Part shown: positions 44,278-53,588 of the stretch, in pieces
Numbering within the stretch: the stretch's first letter is position 1
Layout of the letters: each line of letters opens with the position of its first letter
Source: Agromyces sp. ISL-38
GTDB taxonomy: Bacteria; Actinomycetota; Actinomycetes; Actinomycetales; Microbacteriaceae
NCBI RefSeq assembly: GCF_018613935.1
Contig: NZ_JAGGPF010000010.1
Coordinates: forward strand, 1 to 64,000
Length of the DNA: 64,000 bases
Direction of reading: 5' to 3'
Made by a program: the position numbers and the translations under genes
The notes under the pieces: model-generated
Database searches by the model: none
The model's input: only the letters and a program-made list of their open reading frames with translations
Told to the model about the DNA's origin: nothing

Positions 44278-46200
44278 GTGACTTCTGTTTCGCGCTCCAA
44301 CCAAGACGACGAAGCAGCCGAAGGCACCGGCACGGGGGTGCCTGAAGCAGGGGAATCCCCGACGGGCGCGGCGGCTGAAACCTCGTCGACCCCGGCACGT
44401 TCGGGTGCGACGAAGAGCACGGCCGCGGGGAGGTCCGCGGCACCCAAATCGACGGCTGCGAGGCCTGCCGCGAAGTCTGCAGCCGCCAAAGCTGCAGCCG
44501 CGAAGCCTGCAGCCGCGAAGCCTGCAGCCGCGAAGCCCGCGGCGAAGGCAGCCGCTGCGAAACCGGCGGCGAAGTCGGCAGCGGCGAAGTCCGCAGCGGC
44601 GAGGTCGGCAGCAGCGAAGGCGGCGGCAGCCGAGCAGGCTGAAGCCGAGCAGGCTGATGCGAAGCCCGAAGACGTGAAGCCGGCGGCACCGAAGCCCGCA
44701 GGCGCGAAGCCGGCGACGGCGAGGTCGACCGCGGCGAAGTCTGCGGCGGCGAGGTCGACCGCAGCGAAGTCGACCGCAGCGCGGACCGGAACATCGAAGC
44801 CCGCCCCGAGGAAGCCGGCCGCGACGACGACGGCGGAGGGTGAGACGAACCAGCCCGCACCCTCGAAGCGTACCGCGGCCTCCCGAGCCGCGTCGGCGGA
44901 TGCCGCGGCAGCGCGAGGCGAGGCGGCGAAGTCGACGCGCACCCCGCGGGTCACGGCAGCGGAGGGTGCGGCCAGCTCCTCTGCACCCAGCCGCGCGGCG
45001 GCGGCGGCGGCCGCGAGCAGCCAGCGCCAGGCCCAGCGCGTCGCGGCTTCGCTCACGACCGAGACGACGGCGGCAGAACGATCGTCCCGTAAGCCCGCGA
45101 CGGAGGTGCCCTCCGCGGAGGTCGGCGAAACGTCGACCGCAGAAGCGCCGGCCGTGCGATCCGAGATCGATGAGGAGACGGTCGAGCGTGCGCCCTCGCG
45201 TGCCGCAGCCGAGGCGACCGAGTCGGCGGCGGCGATTCCCGCACCGATGGCAGCAGCCTTCGTTGCACCGACCACCGAGTCGGCGACATCCGATGCCATC
45301 GCACCGGCAGCTGACACGACGGCCAACGAAGAGACGGCCACCGCCGACCAGGCCGTCGCCGTCATCCCCGTGCCGAAGAAGCCCTCACCGCGCAAGAAGC
45401 GCACGCTGCGCGTCGCGCGTCCGGCTCCTTCCGCCGACGCGCCTCGAGTGCTCGCGATCGAGGGCCTCGTCAAGCGCTTCGGCCCGAACACCGCGGTCGA
45501 CGGCATCTCGCTCGACGTGCGCGCCGGGTCGTTCTTCGGTCTCGTCGGGCCGAACGGCGCCGGCAAGACCACTACGCTCTCGATGGTCACGGGGCTGCTC
45601 CGGCCCGACGCGGGCACCGTGCGCATCCACAACATCGATGCGTGGGACAACCCTCGGGCCGCCAAGCGCGCCACCGGCGTGCTGCCCGACCGCCTGCGTC
45701 TCTTCGACCGCCTGACGGGAGCTCAACTCCTCTATTACTCGGGCGTGCTCCGGGGCCTCGACAACCGCACGGTACGTGAACGGAGTGCCGACCTCATCGC
45801 AGCGTTCGGACTCGACGACGCCGTCGACCGTCTCGTCGCCGATTACTCGGCGGGAATGACGAAGAAGATCGCCCTCGCCTGTGCGATGATCCACTCGCCG
45901 CGACTGCTCGTGCTCGATGAGCCGTTCGAATCGGTCGACCCAGTGTCGGCCGCGAACCTCACCGACATCCTCGAGCGCTACGTCGCGGGCGGCGGCACGG
46001 TCGTGCTCTCCAGCCACGGCATGGACCTCATCGAGCGGGTCTGCGACTCGGCGGCGATCATCGTCGGCGGGCGGGTGCTCGCTGCGGGCACCCTCGATGA
46101 GGTACGTGCCGGCCAGACCCTCGAAGACCGATTCGTCGAACTCGCCGGCGGACGCAAGGCAGCGGAAGGCATGGAATGGTTGCACAGTTTCTCCGACTGA
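44278..46200 (+). CDS. ABC exporter ATPase with long histone-H1-like N-terminal tail
   Basis: A protein of about 640 residues. From about residue 35 to 385 the chain is almost only Ala, Lys, Pro, Ser, Thr and Arg in AAKPA/AAKSA/ARSTAAK-type repeats, turning acidic toward the end. This looks like the C-terminal tails of histone H1 or actinobacterial HU/HupB-like proteins. A normal ABC ATPase follows: VLAIEGLVKRFG (about 392), Walker A GPNGAGKTT, signature DYSAGMTKKIALA, Walker B LLVLDEPFESVDP and H-loop SSHGMDLI. It overlaps by 25 bp the membrane partner. ABC family known; tail function unknown. It may bind nucleic acid or acidic lipid. Confidence 0.85.
   Translation: MTSVSRSNQDDEAAEGTGTGVPEAGESPTGAAAETSSTPARSGATKSTAAGRSAAPKSTAARPAAKSAAAKAAAAKPAAAKPAAAKPAAKAAAAKPAAKSAAAKSAAARSAAAKAAAAEQAEAEQADAKPEDVKPAAPKPAGAKPATARSTAAKSAAARSTAAKSTAARTGTSKPAPRKPAATTTAEGETNQPAPSKRTAASRAASADAAAARGEAAKSTRTPRVTAAEGAASSSAPSRAAAAAAASSQRQAQRVAASLTTETTAAERSSRKPATEVPSAEVGETSTAEAPAVRSEIDEETVERAPSRAAAEATESAAAIPAPMAAAFVAPTTESATSDAIAPAADTTANEETATADQAVAVIPVPKKPSPRKKRTLRVARPAPSADAPRVLAIEGLVKRFGPNTAVDGISLDVRAGSFFGLVGPNGAGKTTTLSMVTGLLRPDAGTVRIHNIDAWDNPRAAKRATGVLPDRLRLFDRLTGAQLLYYSGVLRGLDNRTVRERSADLIAAFGLDDAVDRLVADYSAGMTKKIALACAMIHSPRLLVLDEPFESVDPVSAANLTDILERYVAGGGTVVLSSHGMDLIERVCDSAAIIVGGRVLAAGTLDEVRAGQTLEDRFVELAGGRKAAEGMEWLHSFSD
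44400..44830 (+). repeat. Low-complexity Ala/Lys/Pro-coding repeats
   Basis: Imperfect tandem units of the type GCG-AAG-CC(T/C)-GCA-GCC encode AAKPA/AAKSA. The densest run lies around 44470-44640. Repetition is in the DNA as well as the protein, so length may vary between strains and assembly collapse is possible. Confidence 0.8.
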
Positions 46201-47750
46201 AACTGCGCCTGCTCGCGAACATCTTCCGGCGGAGCCCCTGGCAAGTGGTTGGCATCGTCGTCGGGCTCATCTATGGGCTCGGTGTGGCCGTGCTGCTCTT
46301 CGCAACGCTCGTCGGCTTGCGCTTCTCAGGCGACGTCGCGGTGATCCGCGACGCGTTCATCGTCGCCGGGGCGGCGACGATCATCGGATTCATCGTGTTC
46401 CCGCTCGTGTTCGGAGTCGATGACACGATGGACCCGAGGCGGTTCGCGCTCTTCGGGGTGCCCAACCGCACGCTCGCGTTCGGTCTCGCGGTCGCAGCCG
46501 TGGTCGGCATTCCCGCACTCGTGCTCGCCATTGTGCTGGTCGGCACCGTGTTCACCTGGTCGCGCGGGCCGGCCGAGACCCTGCTCGCGATCATCGCGGC
46601 GGCGATGGCGTTCGCCACGTGCATCCTGCTCGCCCGTGTCGCAAGCGGGCTGGCATCGCTCCTCCTCGCCACTCGCCGCGCCCGCGAGCTCATGGGAGTG
46701 TTCGGGATCCTGCTCATCGTGATGCTCTCGCCGATCCTCGTCGTGCTCGTGTCGACGGACTGGGCCGATTCTGGCCTCGGGGTGCTCGAGTCGATCGCGG
46801 GCGCGCTCGCCTGGACGCCCCTCGGCGCCGTGTTCGCGATTCCGGGCGACGCTGCAACGGGCGACTGGGGCCCCGCGATCCTGAAGCTCCTGATCGCCGC
46901 CGCGACCCTCGGCGCGATCTGGCTCGCGTGGCAGGCGCTCGTCGCACGCATGCTCGTGACTCCGGGTCGCGAGGCATCCGCCAAGAACTACCGGGGGCTC
47001 GGCTGGTTCGACCGGATGCCGCATGGCGCAACGGGCGCCGTCGCCGCCCGCAGCCTCACCTACTGGTTCCGCGATGCGCGCTACTGGGTGTCGCTCCTGA
47101 TGGTGCCGGTCGTGCCGGTACTCGTGATGGTGCCGCTCAGCCTCGCCGGCATCCCGCTCTCGTACGTCGCGCTCATTCCAGTGCCCCTCATGTGCCTGTT
47201 CCTCGGCTGGAGCCTCCACAACGACACCGCCTACGACAGCACCGCGGTCTGGATGCATGTGGCCTCGGGCGTGCGCGGTGCTGCCGACCGCACCGGTCGC
47301 CTCGTGCCGGTGCTCATCGCGGGTGTGCTCGTCATCGGGCTCGGGAGCGCCGTCACGGTGTTCGTGCTCAACGACTGGCGGCTGCTGCCGTCGGTTCTCG
47401 GGGTCAGCACGGCCCTGCTCTTCGCGGGACTCGGGCTCGGCTCGTTCACCTCCGCGCGGTTGCCGTATCCGGCGGTCAAGCCCGGTGACAGCCCCTTTCA
47501 GGCGCCTCAGTCGACGGGCACGATCACGGCGCTCGTGCAATCCGTCACGATGTTCGGTTCGCTGCTCATCGCGTCGCCGGCCGTCGTCTTCGCTGCCCTT
47601 GGGATCCTCGTCGACCCGGCCTGGTACACGGCATCGTTCGCGGCCGGCGTGGGCCTCGGGCTCCTCGTGCTCGTGTGGGGCATCTGGGTCGGCGGTCGCG
47701 TGTTCGACCGTCGCGGCCCCGAGATCCTCGCCGCCGCGCTGCGTGCGTAG
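46176..47750 (+). CDS. ABC-2-like transporter membrane subunit
   Basis: A protein of 524 residues from ATG with GGAAGG upstream, overlapping the ATPase gene by 25 bp. About twelve transmembrane helices occur in two clusters, before and after a cytoplasmic segment around residues 265-295 (SAKNYRGLGWFDRMPHG). Conserved bits are FVDDTMDPRRFALF-like VFGVDDTMDPRRFALFG and RSLTYWFRDARYWVSLL, typical of actinobacterial exporters of unknown substrate. Its only energising partner is the Ala/Lys-tailed ATPase. Confidence 0.86.
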   Translation: MVAQFLRLKLRLLANIFRRSPWQVVGIVVGLIYGLGVAVLLFATLVGLRFSGDVAVIRDAFIVAGAATIIGFIVFPLVFGVDDTMDPRRFALFGVPNRTLAFGLAVAAVVGIPALVLAIVLVGTVFTWSRGPAETLLAIIAAAMAFATCILLARVASGLASLLLATRRARELMGVFGILLIVMLSPILVVLVSTDWADSGLGVLESIAGALAWTPLGAVFAIPGDAATGDWGPAILKLLIAAATLGAIWLAWQALVARMLVTPGREASAKNYRGLGWFDRMPHGATGAVAARSLTYWFRDARYWVSLLMVPVVPVLVMVPLSLAGIPLSYVALIPVPLMCLFLGWSLHNDTAYDSTAVWMHVASGVRGAADRTGRLVPVLIAGVLVIGLGSAVTVFVLNDWRLLPSVLGVSTALLFAGLGLGSFTSARLPYPAVKPGDSPFQAPQSTGTITALVQSVTMFGSLLIASPAVVFAALGILVDPAWYTASFAAGVGLGLLVLVWGIWVGGRVFDRRGPEILAAALRA

Positions 47751-47802
47751 GAAGTCGCAAGCCGAGGCCGTGGTGCCGGGTTCGTTGCGTAGAATCGAGG
47801 GC

Positions 47803-48090
47803 ATGATCGAACCCGTGCACGCGAGCATCGCCGACCCGGATACCCCGGGTGGCGGCACCTCGGTCCTCGACCGCGAACTCGAGGAACTCCTCGAGAAAGA
47901 GGCCATCGAGCCGGGTGACCATGAGCGCTTCTCGCACTACGTGAAGAAGGAGCAGATCCTCGAGTCGGCGATGACCGGCAAGCCGGTGCGCGCGCTGTGC
48001 GGCAAGAAGTGGACCCCCGGGCGCGATCCCGAGAAGTTCCCGGTGTGCCCGTCGTGCAAGGCGATCTACGAGCGGCTCAAGGCCGGGTAG
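47803..48090 (+). CDS. DUF3039 small zinc-ribbon-like protein
   Basis: A protein of 95 residues. The acidic N-terminal half (LDRELEELLEKEAIEPGD) is followed by HYVKKEQILESAMTGKPVRALCGKKW and VCPSCKAIYERL. One Cys plus a CxxC and a nearby His could form a small zinc site. This is the actinobacterial DUF3039 family with no known function. It sits alone between the exporter and pncB (opposite strand). Confidence 0.85.
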   Translation: MIEPVHASIADPDTPGGGTSVLDRELEELLEKEAIEPGDHERFSHYVKKEQILESAMTGKPVRALCGKKWTPGRDPEKFPVCPSCKAIYERLKAG

Positions 48091-48103
48091 TGCCCGACGC
48101 GCG

Positions 48104-49423
48104 TCAGCGGTAGACCGTGGGGATCACCGCTTCGCCGCGCCCGAGGCGGAACGCGTCGATGGGGAGCTCCTGCATGACCTCGGCACGATGCGCTCGCGCG
48201 GCATCCGTGCCGGCCTTGCCGAGGTAGGCGGGATCGGCCTCGCCGGCCGTCATGAAGCGCACCATGAGTGGACGAAGCGACGTGCCGGCCTCGAACTCGG
48301 CCTCGCCGTCGGGACCATCGCCGACGAACACCACCTCTTCACGGGCGGTTCGCATGGAATCGAGCCGTCGCGCGGCGTTCTTGCGGCCGCCGACGCTCAG
48401 CTTCTGGGTTGACGCCTTCGCCACGGCCACCCATTCGCCGGCGTCGTCGCGCCGCGCGACGAGCTTGTACACCATGCCCGCGGCCGGGAAGCCCGAGCCG
48501 GTGACGACTGCCGTGCCGACGCCGTAGGAGTCGACCGGTGCGGCCGAGAGAGCCGCGATCATGAACTCGTCGAGGTCGCTCGTGACGGTGATCTTCGTGT
48601 CGACGGCGCCGAGCTCGTCGAGTTGCTCGCGCACCGCGGCGACGATCGTTGGCAGGTCGCCGGAGTCGATGCGCACCGCACCGAGCCCGAGGCCGGCGAT
48701 CCGCACAGCGCGATCGACGCCCTCGGCGATGTCGTATGTGTCGACGAGCAAGGTTGTCTTCGGGCCGAACGCGTCGACCTGGGCCTGGAACGCGTCTTCC
48801 TCGGAGTCGTGCAGCAGGGTGAACGCGTGTGCCGCCGTGCCCATCGTGGGGATGCCCCACGTGCGGCCGGCCTCGAGGTTGCTCGTCGCGTCGAAGCCGG
48901 CGATGTACGCGGCGCGCGCCGCGGCGACCGCGGCGTATTCGCTCGTGCGACGCGAGCCCATCTCGACCACCGGCCGGCCGAGCGCGACCGAGACCATGCG
49001 CGCTGCGGCGCTTGCCACCGAGGAGTCGTAGTTGAGGGTCGACAGCACGAGCGTCTCGAGCATCACCGCTTCGGCGAAGGACGACTGGATGGTGAGCAAC
49101 GGTGAACCGGGGAAGTACGCCTCACCCTCGCGGTATCCCCAGATGTCGCCCGAGAACCGGAAGTCGGCGAGCCAATCGATCGTCGCGGACCGCACCACCT
49201 CGTGCTCGCGCAGCCAATCGAGGTCGGCGTCGTCGAATCGGAACCGATCGATGAGCTCGAGCAGCCGGCCCGTGCCGGCCACGACGCCGTACCTGCGTCC
49301 GTCGGGCAGTCGCCGCGCGAACGCCTCGAAGAGGCTCTCGCGATGCGCGGTGCCGTCGAGCAGTGCGGCATCCACCATCGTCAGTTCGTAGCGGTCGGTG
49401 AAGAGCGCAGCAGACCCGGTCAC
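48104..49423 (-). CDS. pncB: Nicotinate phosphoribosyltransferase
   Basis: A protein of 439 residues from GTG (VTGSAALFTDRYELTMVDAAL). Family features: the DRYELTM opening, FSGDIWGYREGEAYFPGSP, the phosphate-binding region EMGSRRTSEYAAVAAARAAYIAGFDATSN, MGTAAHAFTLLHDSEEDAF with the active-site His, and VRIDSGDL. It makes nicotinate mononucleotide from nicotinate and PRPP (NAD salvage). It lies 4 bp after an EamA exporter gene on the same strand and is probably co-transcribed. Confidence 0.95.
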   Translation of the reverse strand: MTGSAALFTDRYELTMVDAALLDGTAHRESLFEAFARRLPDGRRYGVVAGTGRLLELIDRFRFDDADLDWLREHEVVRSATIDWLADFRFSGDIWGYREGEAYFPGSPLLTIQSSFAEAVMLETLVLSTLNYDSSVASAAARMVSVALGRPVVEMGSRRTSEYAAVAAARAAYIAGFDATSNLEAGRTWGIPTMGTAAHAFTLLHDSEEDAFQAQVDAFGPKTTLLVDTYDIAEGVDRAVRIAGLGLGAVRIDSGDLPTIVAAVREQLDELGAVDTKITVTSDLDEFMIAALSAAPVDSYGVGTAVVTGSGFPAAGMVYKLVARRDDAGEWVAVAKASTQKLSVGGRKNAARRLDSMRTAREEVVFVGDGPDGEAEFEAGTSLRPLMVRFMTAGEADPAYLGKAGTDAARAHRAEVMQELPIDAFRLGRGEAVIPTVYR

Positions 49424-49427
49424 ACGG

Positions 49428-50318
49428 TCAGCCTATCGGTGACACCTCGGCCGGTCGGCGACGTGCAGGCGGGGATGCGGAGGGAGTGCCGCGTCCGACG
49501 GCGATGGCATTCCCGGCCGTGATGAGCACGAGGCCGGCGATCTGCCATGCCCCGAGCGTCTGGCCGAGCACGACGAGTCCGGCGACCGCGGCAGCGGCCG
49601 GATGCACGCTCTGCAGCACGCCGAAGAGCTGGCGGGGAAGGCGCCGGAGCACGAGGAGGTCGATCGAGTAGGGGATTGCGGAGGACAGGATGCCGGCGGC
49701 GAGGCCGACGACGGCGACGCGGAGCAGCTCGTGCGGATCGAGCCCGACGAGGACGATGACGAGGATCGGCGACGTGAGGATCGCGGCGACGAGGCTTGCG
49801 ATCGCCGTGCCCTGGATGCCGGGCAGGCTGCGTCCCGCCCGCTGGCTCAGCAGGATGTAGGCCGCCCAGGCCGCGGCCGCCGCGAGGCCGAGGAGGATCC
49901 CCACGACGTCGAGCCCCGGCACGGTGCCGGTGAGGAGCACGACGCCCACCCCGGCGAGGGCGGCGCACACGAGGTCGAACCGCCGGCGAGAACCGAGGAG
50001 CGCGACGGCGAGCGGGCCGAGGAACTCGAGCGTGACCGCGAGTCCCAGGCCGATTCGCTCCACGGCGCCGTAGAGGGTGAGGTTCATCACCACGAGCACG
50101 AGGCCGAGCAGGATGGCGGGTCGCACGGTCGACCAGCGCAGTCCGCGGAGTCGCGGCCGCGCGACGGCGATCAGTGCGATCGCCGCGACGGCCTGTCGGA
50201 GCGCGACGACGCCCGCGGGCCCGACGAGCGGGAAGATCGTTGCGCCGATCGCCGCGCCGATCTGCACCGACACGGCGCCGCCGACGGCAGCGCTCGCTGC
50301 GATCCGTTCCCGTGCCAT
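49428..50318 (-). CDS. EamA (RhtA-type) drug/metabolite exporter
   Basis: A protein of about 296 residues from ATG 50318. Ten hydrophobic helices lie in two five-helix EamA repeats (GPAGVVALRQAVAAIALI in the first, GTAIASLVAAILTSPILVIV in the second). RhtA-like members export amino acids or purine/threonine analogues. It is divergent from a LysR gene across a 68-bp gap with palindromic sites, so it is the likely regulated target, with pncB downstream. Confidence 0.88.
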   Translation of the reverse strand: MARERIAASAAVGGAVSVQIGAAIGATIFPLVGPAGVVALRQAVAAIALIAVARPRLRGLRWSTVRPAILLGLVLVVMNLTLYGAVERIGLGLAVTLEFLGPLAVALLGSRRRFDLVCAALAGVGVVLLTGTVPGLDVVGILLGLAAAAAWAAYILLSQRAGRSLPGIQGTAIASLVAAILTSPILVIVLVGLDPHELLRVAVVGLAAGILSSAIPYSIDLLVLRRLPRQLFGVLQSVHPAAAAVAGLVVLGQTLGAWQIAGLVLITAGNAIAVGRGTPSASPPARRRPAEVSPIG

Positions 50319-50338
50319 ACCCGCCACGCTACGTCGCT

Positions 50339-50373
50339 ATTGGTGCAATGAGAAATGCAATCTATGTAGATTG
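50339..50373. promoter_or_regulatory. LysR-type operator pair in the EamA/LysR gap
   Basis: Two inverted repeats lie in the short divergent gap: ATTG-gtg-CAAT (50339-50349) and the perfect-armed CAATCTA-tg-TAGATTG (50358-50373), which contains a T-N11-A core. Two dyads suit a LysR tetramer. Confidence 0.6.
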
Positions 50374-50386
50374 ATACGCTTGTCGC

Positions 50387-51256
50387 ATGAGTATCGACCT
50401 TCGCCAGTTGCGGGTACTCGTCGCGGTCGACGACGAGCGATCGTTCACGGCTGCCGCCGATCGGCTCGGGATGTCACAAGCGAGCGTCTCCCGGTCGCTC
50501 GCGTCGCTCGAGCACGAGCTCGGAACAGCCCTCATGCACCGCACGACACGTCGCGTGGAGCCCACCGACGCCGGCATCGCCTTCACGGCCACGGCCCGCC
50601 GCGTGCTCGCCGAGCTCGACCGAGCGGTGACCGAGGCCCGCGGGGAGCGCTCCGTCGTGCGCATCGGGTACGCCTGGGCCGCGCTCGGCGCGCACACCAC
50701 GCCCGTGCTCCGCGCGTGGAATCGGGCGCACCCGGCGACGCCCCTGAGACTCGTGCGCATCAACCGGCGCGATGCCGGCCTCGTCGACGGCCTCGTCGAC
50801 CTCGCGGTGGTGCGGCATCCGGTGGAACGGTCTGATCTCGACTCCGAACTCGTCGGCGTCGAACCGCGAATGGTCGTGCTGCCCGTCGACCATCCGCTCG
50901 CCGATCGCGACGCCGTCGGCCTCGCCGAACTGGTGCCGTTCCTCGTCGCCGTCGATCGGCACACGGGTACGACGAGCGCCGCCCTCTGGACGTCGGCAGG
51001 GCTCGAGGCGCCGTCGATGACCGAGACGGGCGATGTCGAGGAGTGGCTCGACCTCATCGCGGCGGGCGATGCCATCGGCGTCACCGCCGAGGCGACGGCC
51101 CACCAGTCCCCGCGTCCTGGCGTCGTCTTCGTGCGCATTCAGGACGCGCCGCCGATCGAGGTGCACCTCGCGTGGCACCGTCAGTACCGGCATCCGGAGG
51201 CCACGAAAGTCGCACGTGCCATCCGTGCCGCCTACGACGGCGCCGTGCTCACCTAA
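50387..51256 (+). CDS. LysR-family transcriptional regulator
   Basis: A protein of 289 residues. The N-terminal winged HTH is standard ([38 protein letters not shown]), followed by the linker helix and a periplasmic-binding-protein-like effector domain ([44 protein letters not shown]). It is divergent from the EamA exporter and has its presumed operator in the gap, so it probably autoregulates and controls export. The inducer is unknown. Confidence 0.92.
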   Translation: MSIDLRQLRVLVAVDDERSFTAAADRLGMSQASVSRSLASLEHELGTALMHRTTRRVEPTDAGIAFTATARRVLAELDRAVTEARGERSVVRIGYAWAALGAHTTPVLRAWNRAHPATPLRLVRINRRDAGLVDGLVDLAVVRHPVERSDLDSELVGVEPRMVVLPVDHPLADRDAVGLAELVPFLVAVDRHTGTTSAALWTSAGLEAPSMTETGDVEEWLDLIAAGDAIGVTAEATAHQSPRPGVVFVRIQDAPPIEVHLAWHRQYRHPEATKVARAIRAAYDGAVLT

Positions 51257-51267
51257 GCTTGGATGTC

Positions 51268-52113
51268 GTGACGGACGCACCGATCGGAATCTTCGACTCC
51301 GGCGTCGGCGGTCTCACCGTCGCTCGAGCGGTGAAAGACCAGCTGCCGAACGAGTCGATCCTCTACATCGGCGACCTCGAGCACTCGCCCTACGGCCCGA
51401 AGAAGATCGCCGACGTGCGCGGCTACGCGCTCGCCGTGCTCGACGATCTCGTGGCACAGGGCGTGAAGATGCTCGTGATCGCGTGCAACACGGCGTCGGC
51501 GGCGATGCTCCGCGACGCCCGTGAGCGCTACGACGTGCCCGTCGTCGAGGTCATCCAGCCGGCCGTGCGCCGCGCCGTCTCTGCGACCAGGCGTGGTCGG
51601 GTGGGCGTGATCGGCACCCAGGGCACGATCTCATCGCGTGCGTACGACGACGCGTTCGCGGCGGCCCCGCACCTCGAGCTGTTCTCGGCGGCGTGCCCGC
51701 GATTCGTCGAGTTCGTCGAGGCCGGCGTCACCACGGGCGACGAATTGCTCGCCGTGGCCGAGGAGTACCTCGCGCCGCTCCGCACGGCCGACATCGACAC
51801 CCTCGTGCTCGGGTGCACGCACTACCCGTTCCTGAAGGGCGCGATCTCCTATGTCATGGGCGAGGAGGTCACGCTCGTCTCGAGCGATGTCGAGACGGCG
51901 AACGACGTGTACCGCGTGCTCGTGAGCACCGGCATGGAGCGCCGCGCCGCGCAGCCGCCCACCTACCGCTACGAGGCGACGGGGCACTCGACGAGTGACT
52001 TCCTCGACCTCGCCCACCGCCTCATCGGCCCCGAGATCCCGAGTGTCGAGCTCGTGGAGACGGGTGCCGTGACCCTTCCCGACCATGCACAGCTTCGACA
52101 GGAGACCCGATGA
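51268..52113 (+). CDS. murI: Glutamate racemase
   Basis: A protein of 281 residues from GTG ([15 protein letters not shown]). It has both catalytic cysteines: [11 protein letters not shown] and [11 protein letters not shown]. It also has [14 protein letters not shown]-like [15 protein letters not shown] and VIGTQGTI. It supplies D-glutamate for peptidoglycan. It begins the murI-rph-rdgB operon, common in actinobacteria, and overlaps rph by 4 bp (ATGA). Confidence 0.96.
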   Translation: MTDAPIGIFDSGVGGLTVARAVKDQLPNESILYIGDLEHSPYGPKKIADVRGYALAVLDDLVAQGVKMLVIACNTASAAMLRDARERYDVPVVEVIQPAVRRAVSATRRGRVGVIGTQGTISSRAYDDAFAAAPHLELFSAACPRFVEFVEAGVTTGDELLAVAEEYLAPLRTADIDTLVLGCTHYPFLKGAISYVMGEEVTLVSSDVETANDVYRVLVSTGMERRAAQPPTYRYEATGHSTSDFLDLAHRLIGPEIPSVELVETGAVTLPDHAQLRQETR

Positions 52114-52880
52114 CCGAGGCATCCGAGACCACTACGCCCGCCACCGCCGTTCGCGCCGACGGCCGCACCGCCGACGAGCTGCGGGTGGTGACGATCGAGC
52201 GGGGCTGGAGCGAGCACGCCGAGGGCAGCGCGCTCGTCTCATTCGGCCGCACCAAGGTGCTGTGCACGGCGTCGTTCACGAACGGCGTGCCGCGGTGGAT
52301 GTCGGGCAAGGGCAGGGGCTGGGTCACCGCCGAGTACGCGATGCTGCCGCGCGCGACGAACACGCGCAACGACCGCGAGTCGGTGAAGGGGCGCATCGGG
52401 GGCCGCACGCACGAGATCAGCCGGCTCATCGGGCGGAGCCTGCGCGCCGTCGTCGACACCAAGGGCCTCGGCGAGAACACCATCCAGATCGACTGCGACG
52501 TGCTGCAGGCCGATGGCGGCACCCGCACGGCGGCGATCACGGGCGCCTACGTCGCGCTCGCCGACGCGATCGAGTGGGCGCGAGAGAAGAAGTTCATCGG
52601 CCAGCGCGCGAAGCCGCTCATCGACACGGTCTCGGCGGTCTCCGTGGGCATCATCGACGGCGTGCCGATGCTCGACCTCGCCTACGTCGAGGACGTGCGC
52701 GCCGAGACCGACATGAACGTCGTCGCCACGGGGCGCGGCCTCTTCGTCGAGGTGCAGGGCACCGCCGAGGGCGCGCCGTTCGATCGACGGGAGCTCGACT
52801 CGCTGCTCGACCTCGCGCTCGACGGCACCGCCGAGCTCACCCGCATCCAGCAGTCCGTGCTCGCCCGAGTCGAGGCGTGA
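52110..52880 (+). CDS. rph: Ribonuclease PH
   Basis: A protein of 256 residues. Typical segments are [26 protein letters not shown] (shown in parts), [56 protein letters not shown] and [16 protein letters not shown]. It is a phosphate-dependent 3' exonuclease that trims tRNA 3' ends. It is translationally coupled to murI upstream and rdgB downstream. Confidence 0.97.
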   Translation: MTEASETTTPATAVRADGRTADELRVVTIERGWSEHAEGSALVSFGRTKVLCTASFTNGVPRWMSGKGRGWVTAEYAMLPRATNTRNDRESVKGRIGGRTHEISRLIGRSLRAVVDTKGLGENTIQIDCDVLQADGGTRTAAITGAYVALADAIEWAREKKFIGQRAKPLIDTVSAVSVGIIDGVPMLDLAYVEDVRAETDMNVVATGRGLFVEVQGTAEGAPFDRRELDSLLDLALDGTAELTRIQQSVLARVEA

Positions 52881-52885
52881 TCTCG

Positions 52886-53500
52886 ATGCCGCTCGCGTTC
52901 GTGCTCGCAAGCCACAACCAGCACAAGGTCGCCGAGTTCCAGCGCATCATCGCCGAGCGGATGCCGGGAGCCGTCGTGCATGCGTACGACGGGCCCGAAC
53001 CGGCCGAGACCGGCGTGACGTTCGCCGAGAACGCCTTCATCAAGGCGCGAGCTGCTGCGCAGCACACGGGACGCATCGCACTCGCCGACGACTCCGGCAT
53101 CTGCGTCGACGTGCTCGGCGGCGCTCCCGGCGTCTTCTCCGCACGCTGGGCCGGGTCGGCAGCGGGCGACGAGGCGAACGTGCGACTGCTGCTCGACCAG
53201 CTGAGCGACATCCGCCGGCCCCATCGGGGCGCCGAGTTCCGGTGCACGATCGCACTCGTGGTGCCCGACTCGGTGCTCGCCGGCGGGCACGAGTTCACGG
53301 CCGAGGGTCGATGGCGCGGCGCGCTCGCCTACGAGCCGCGCGGGTCGTACGGCTTCGGCTACGACCCCATCTTCGAGCCCGAGGGGCTCGAAGTGACGTC
53401 GGCCGAGCTCCTTCCGGCTGAGAAGAACGCGCAGAGCCACCGGGCCCGCGCGTTCGAGGCGCTGCTGCCCGAGCTCGAGCGCATCGCGGGCGACGCCTAG
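52886..53500 (+). CDS. rdgB: XTP/dITP diphosphatase (RdgB/HAM1)
   Basis: A protein of about 204 residues from ATG 52886. GTG 52877, overlapping the rph stop, would add three residues. HAM1 motifs: VLASHNQHKVAEF, TGVTFAENAFIKARAAA, ALADDSGICVDVLGGAPGVFSARW (shown in parts: ALADDSGICV, GAPGVFSARW), GSYGFGYDPIF and HRARAFEAL. It removes deaminated purine nucleotides from the pool. It is the last gene of the operon. Confidence 0.95.
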   Translation: MPLAFVLASHNQHKVAEFQRIIAERMPGAVVHAYDGPEPAETGVTFAENAFIKARAAAQHTGRIALADDSGICVDVLGGAPGVFSARWAGSAAGDEANVRLLLDQLSDIRRPHRGAEFRCTIALVVPDSVLAGGHEFTAEGRWRGALAYEPRGSYGFGYDPIFEPEGLEVTSAELLPAEKNAQSHRARAFEALLPELERIAGDA

Positions 53501-53588
53501 ACGTCAGCCCCGATCGGAGGTTCGTTGACGGGCGCAGGGGACGCTGCCATAGTGAGGGCATCTCAATAGTGGTGCAAAGGAGCCCGTC

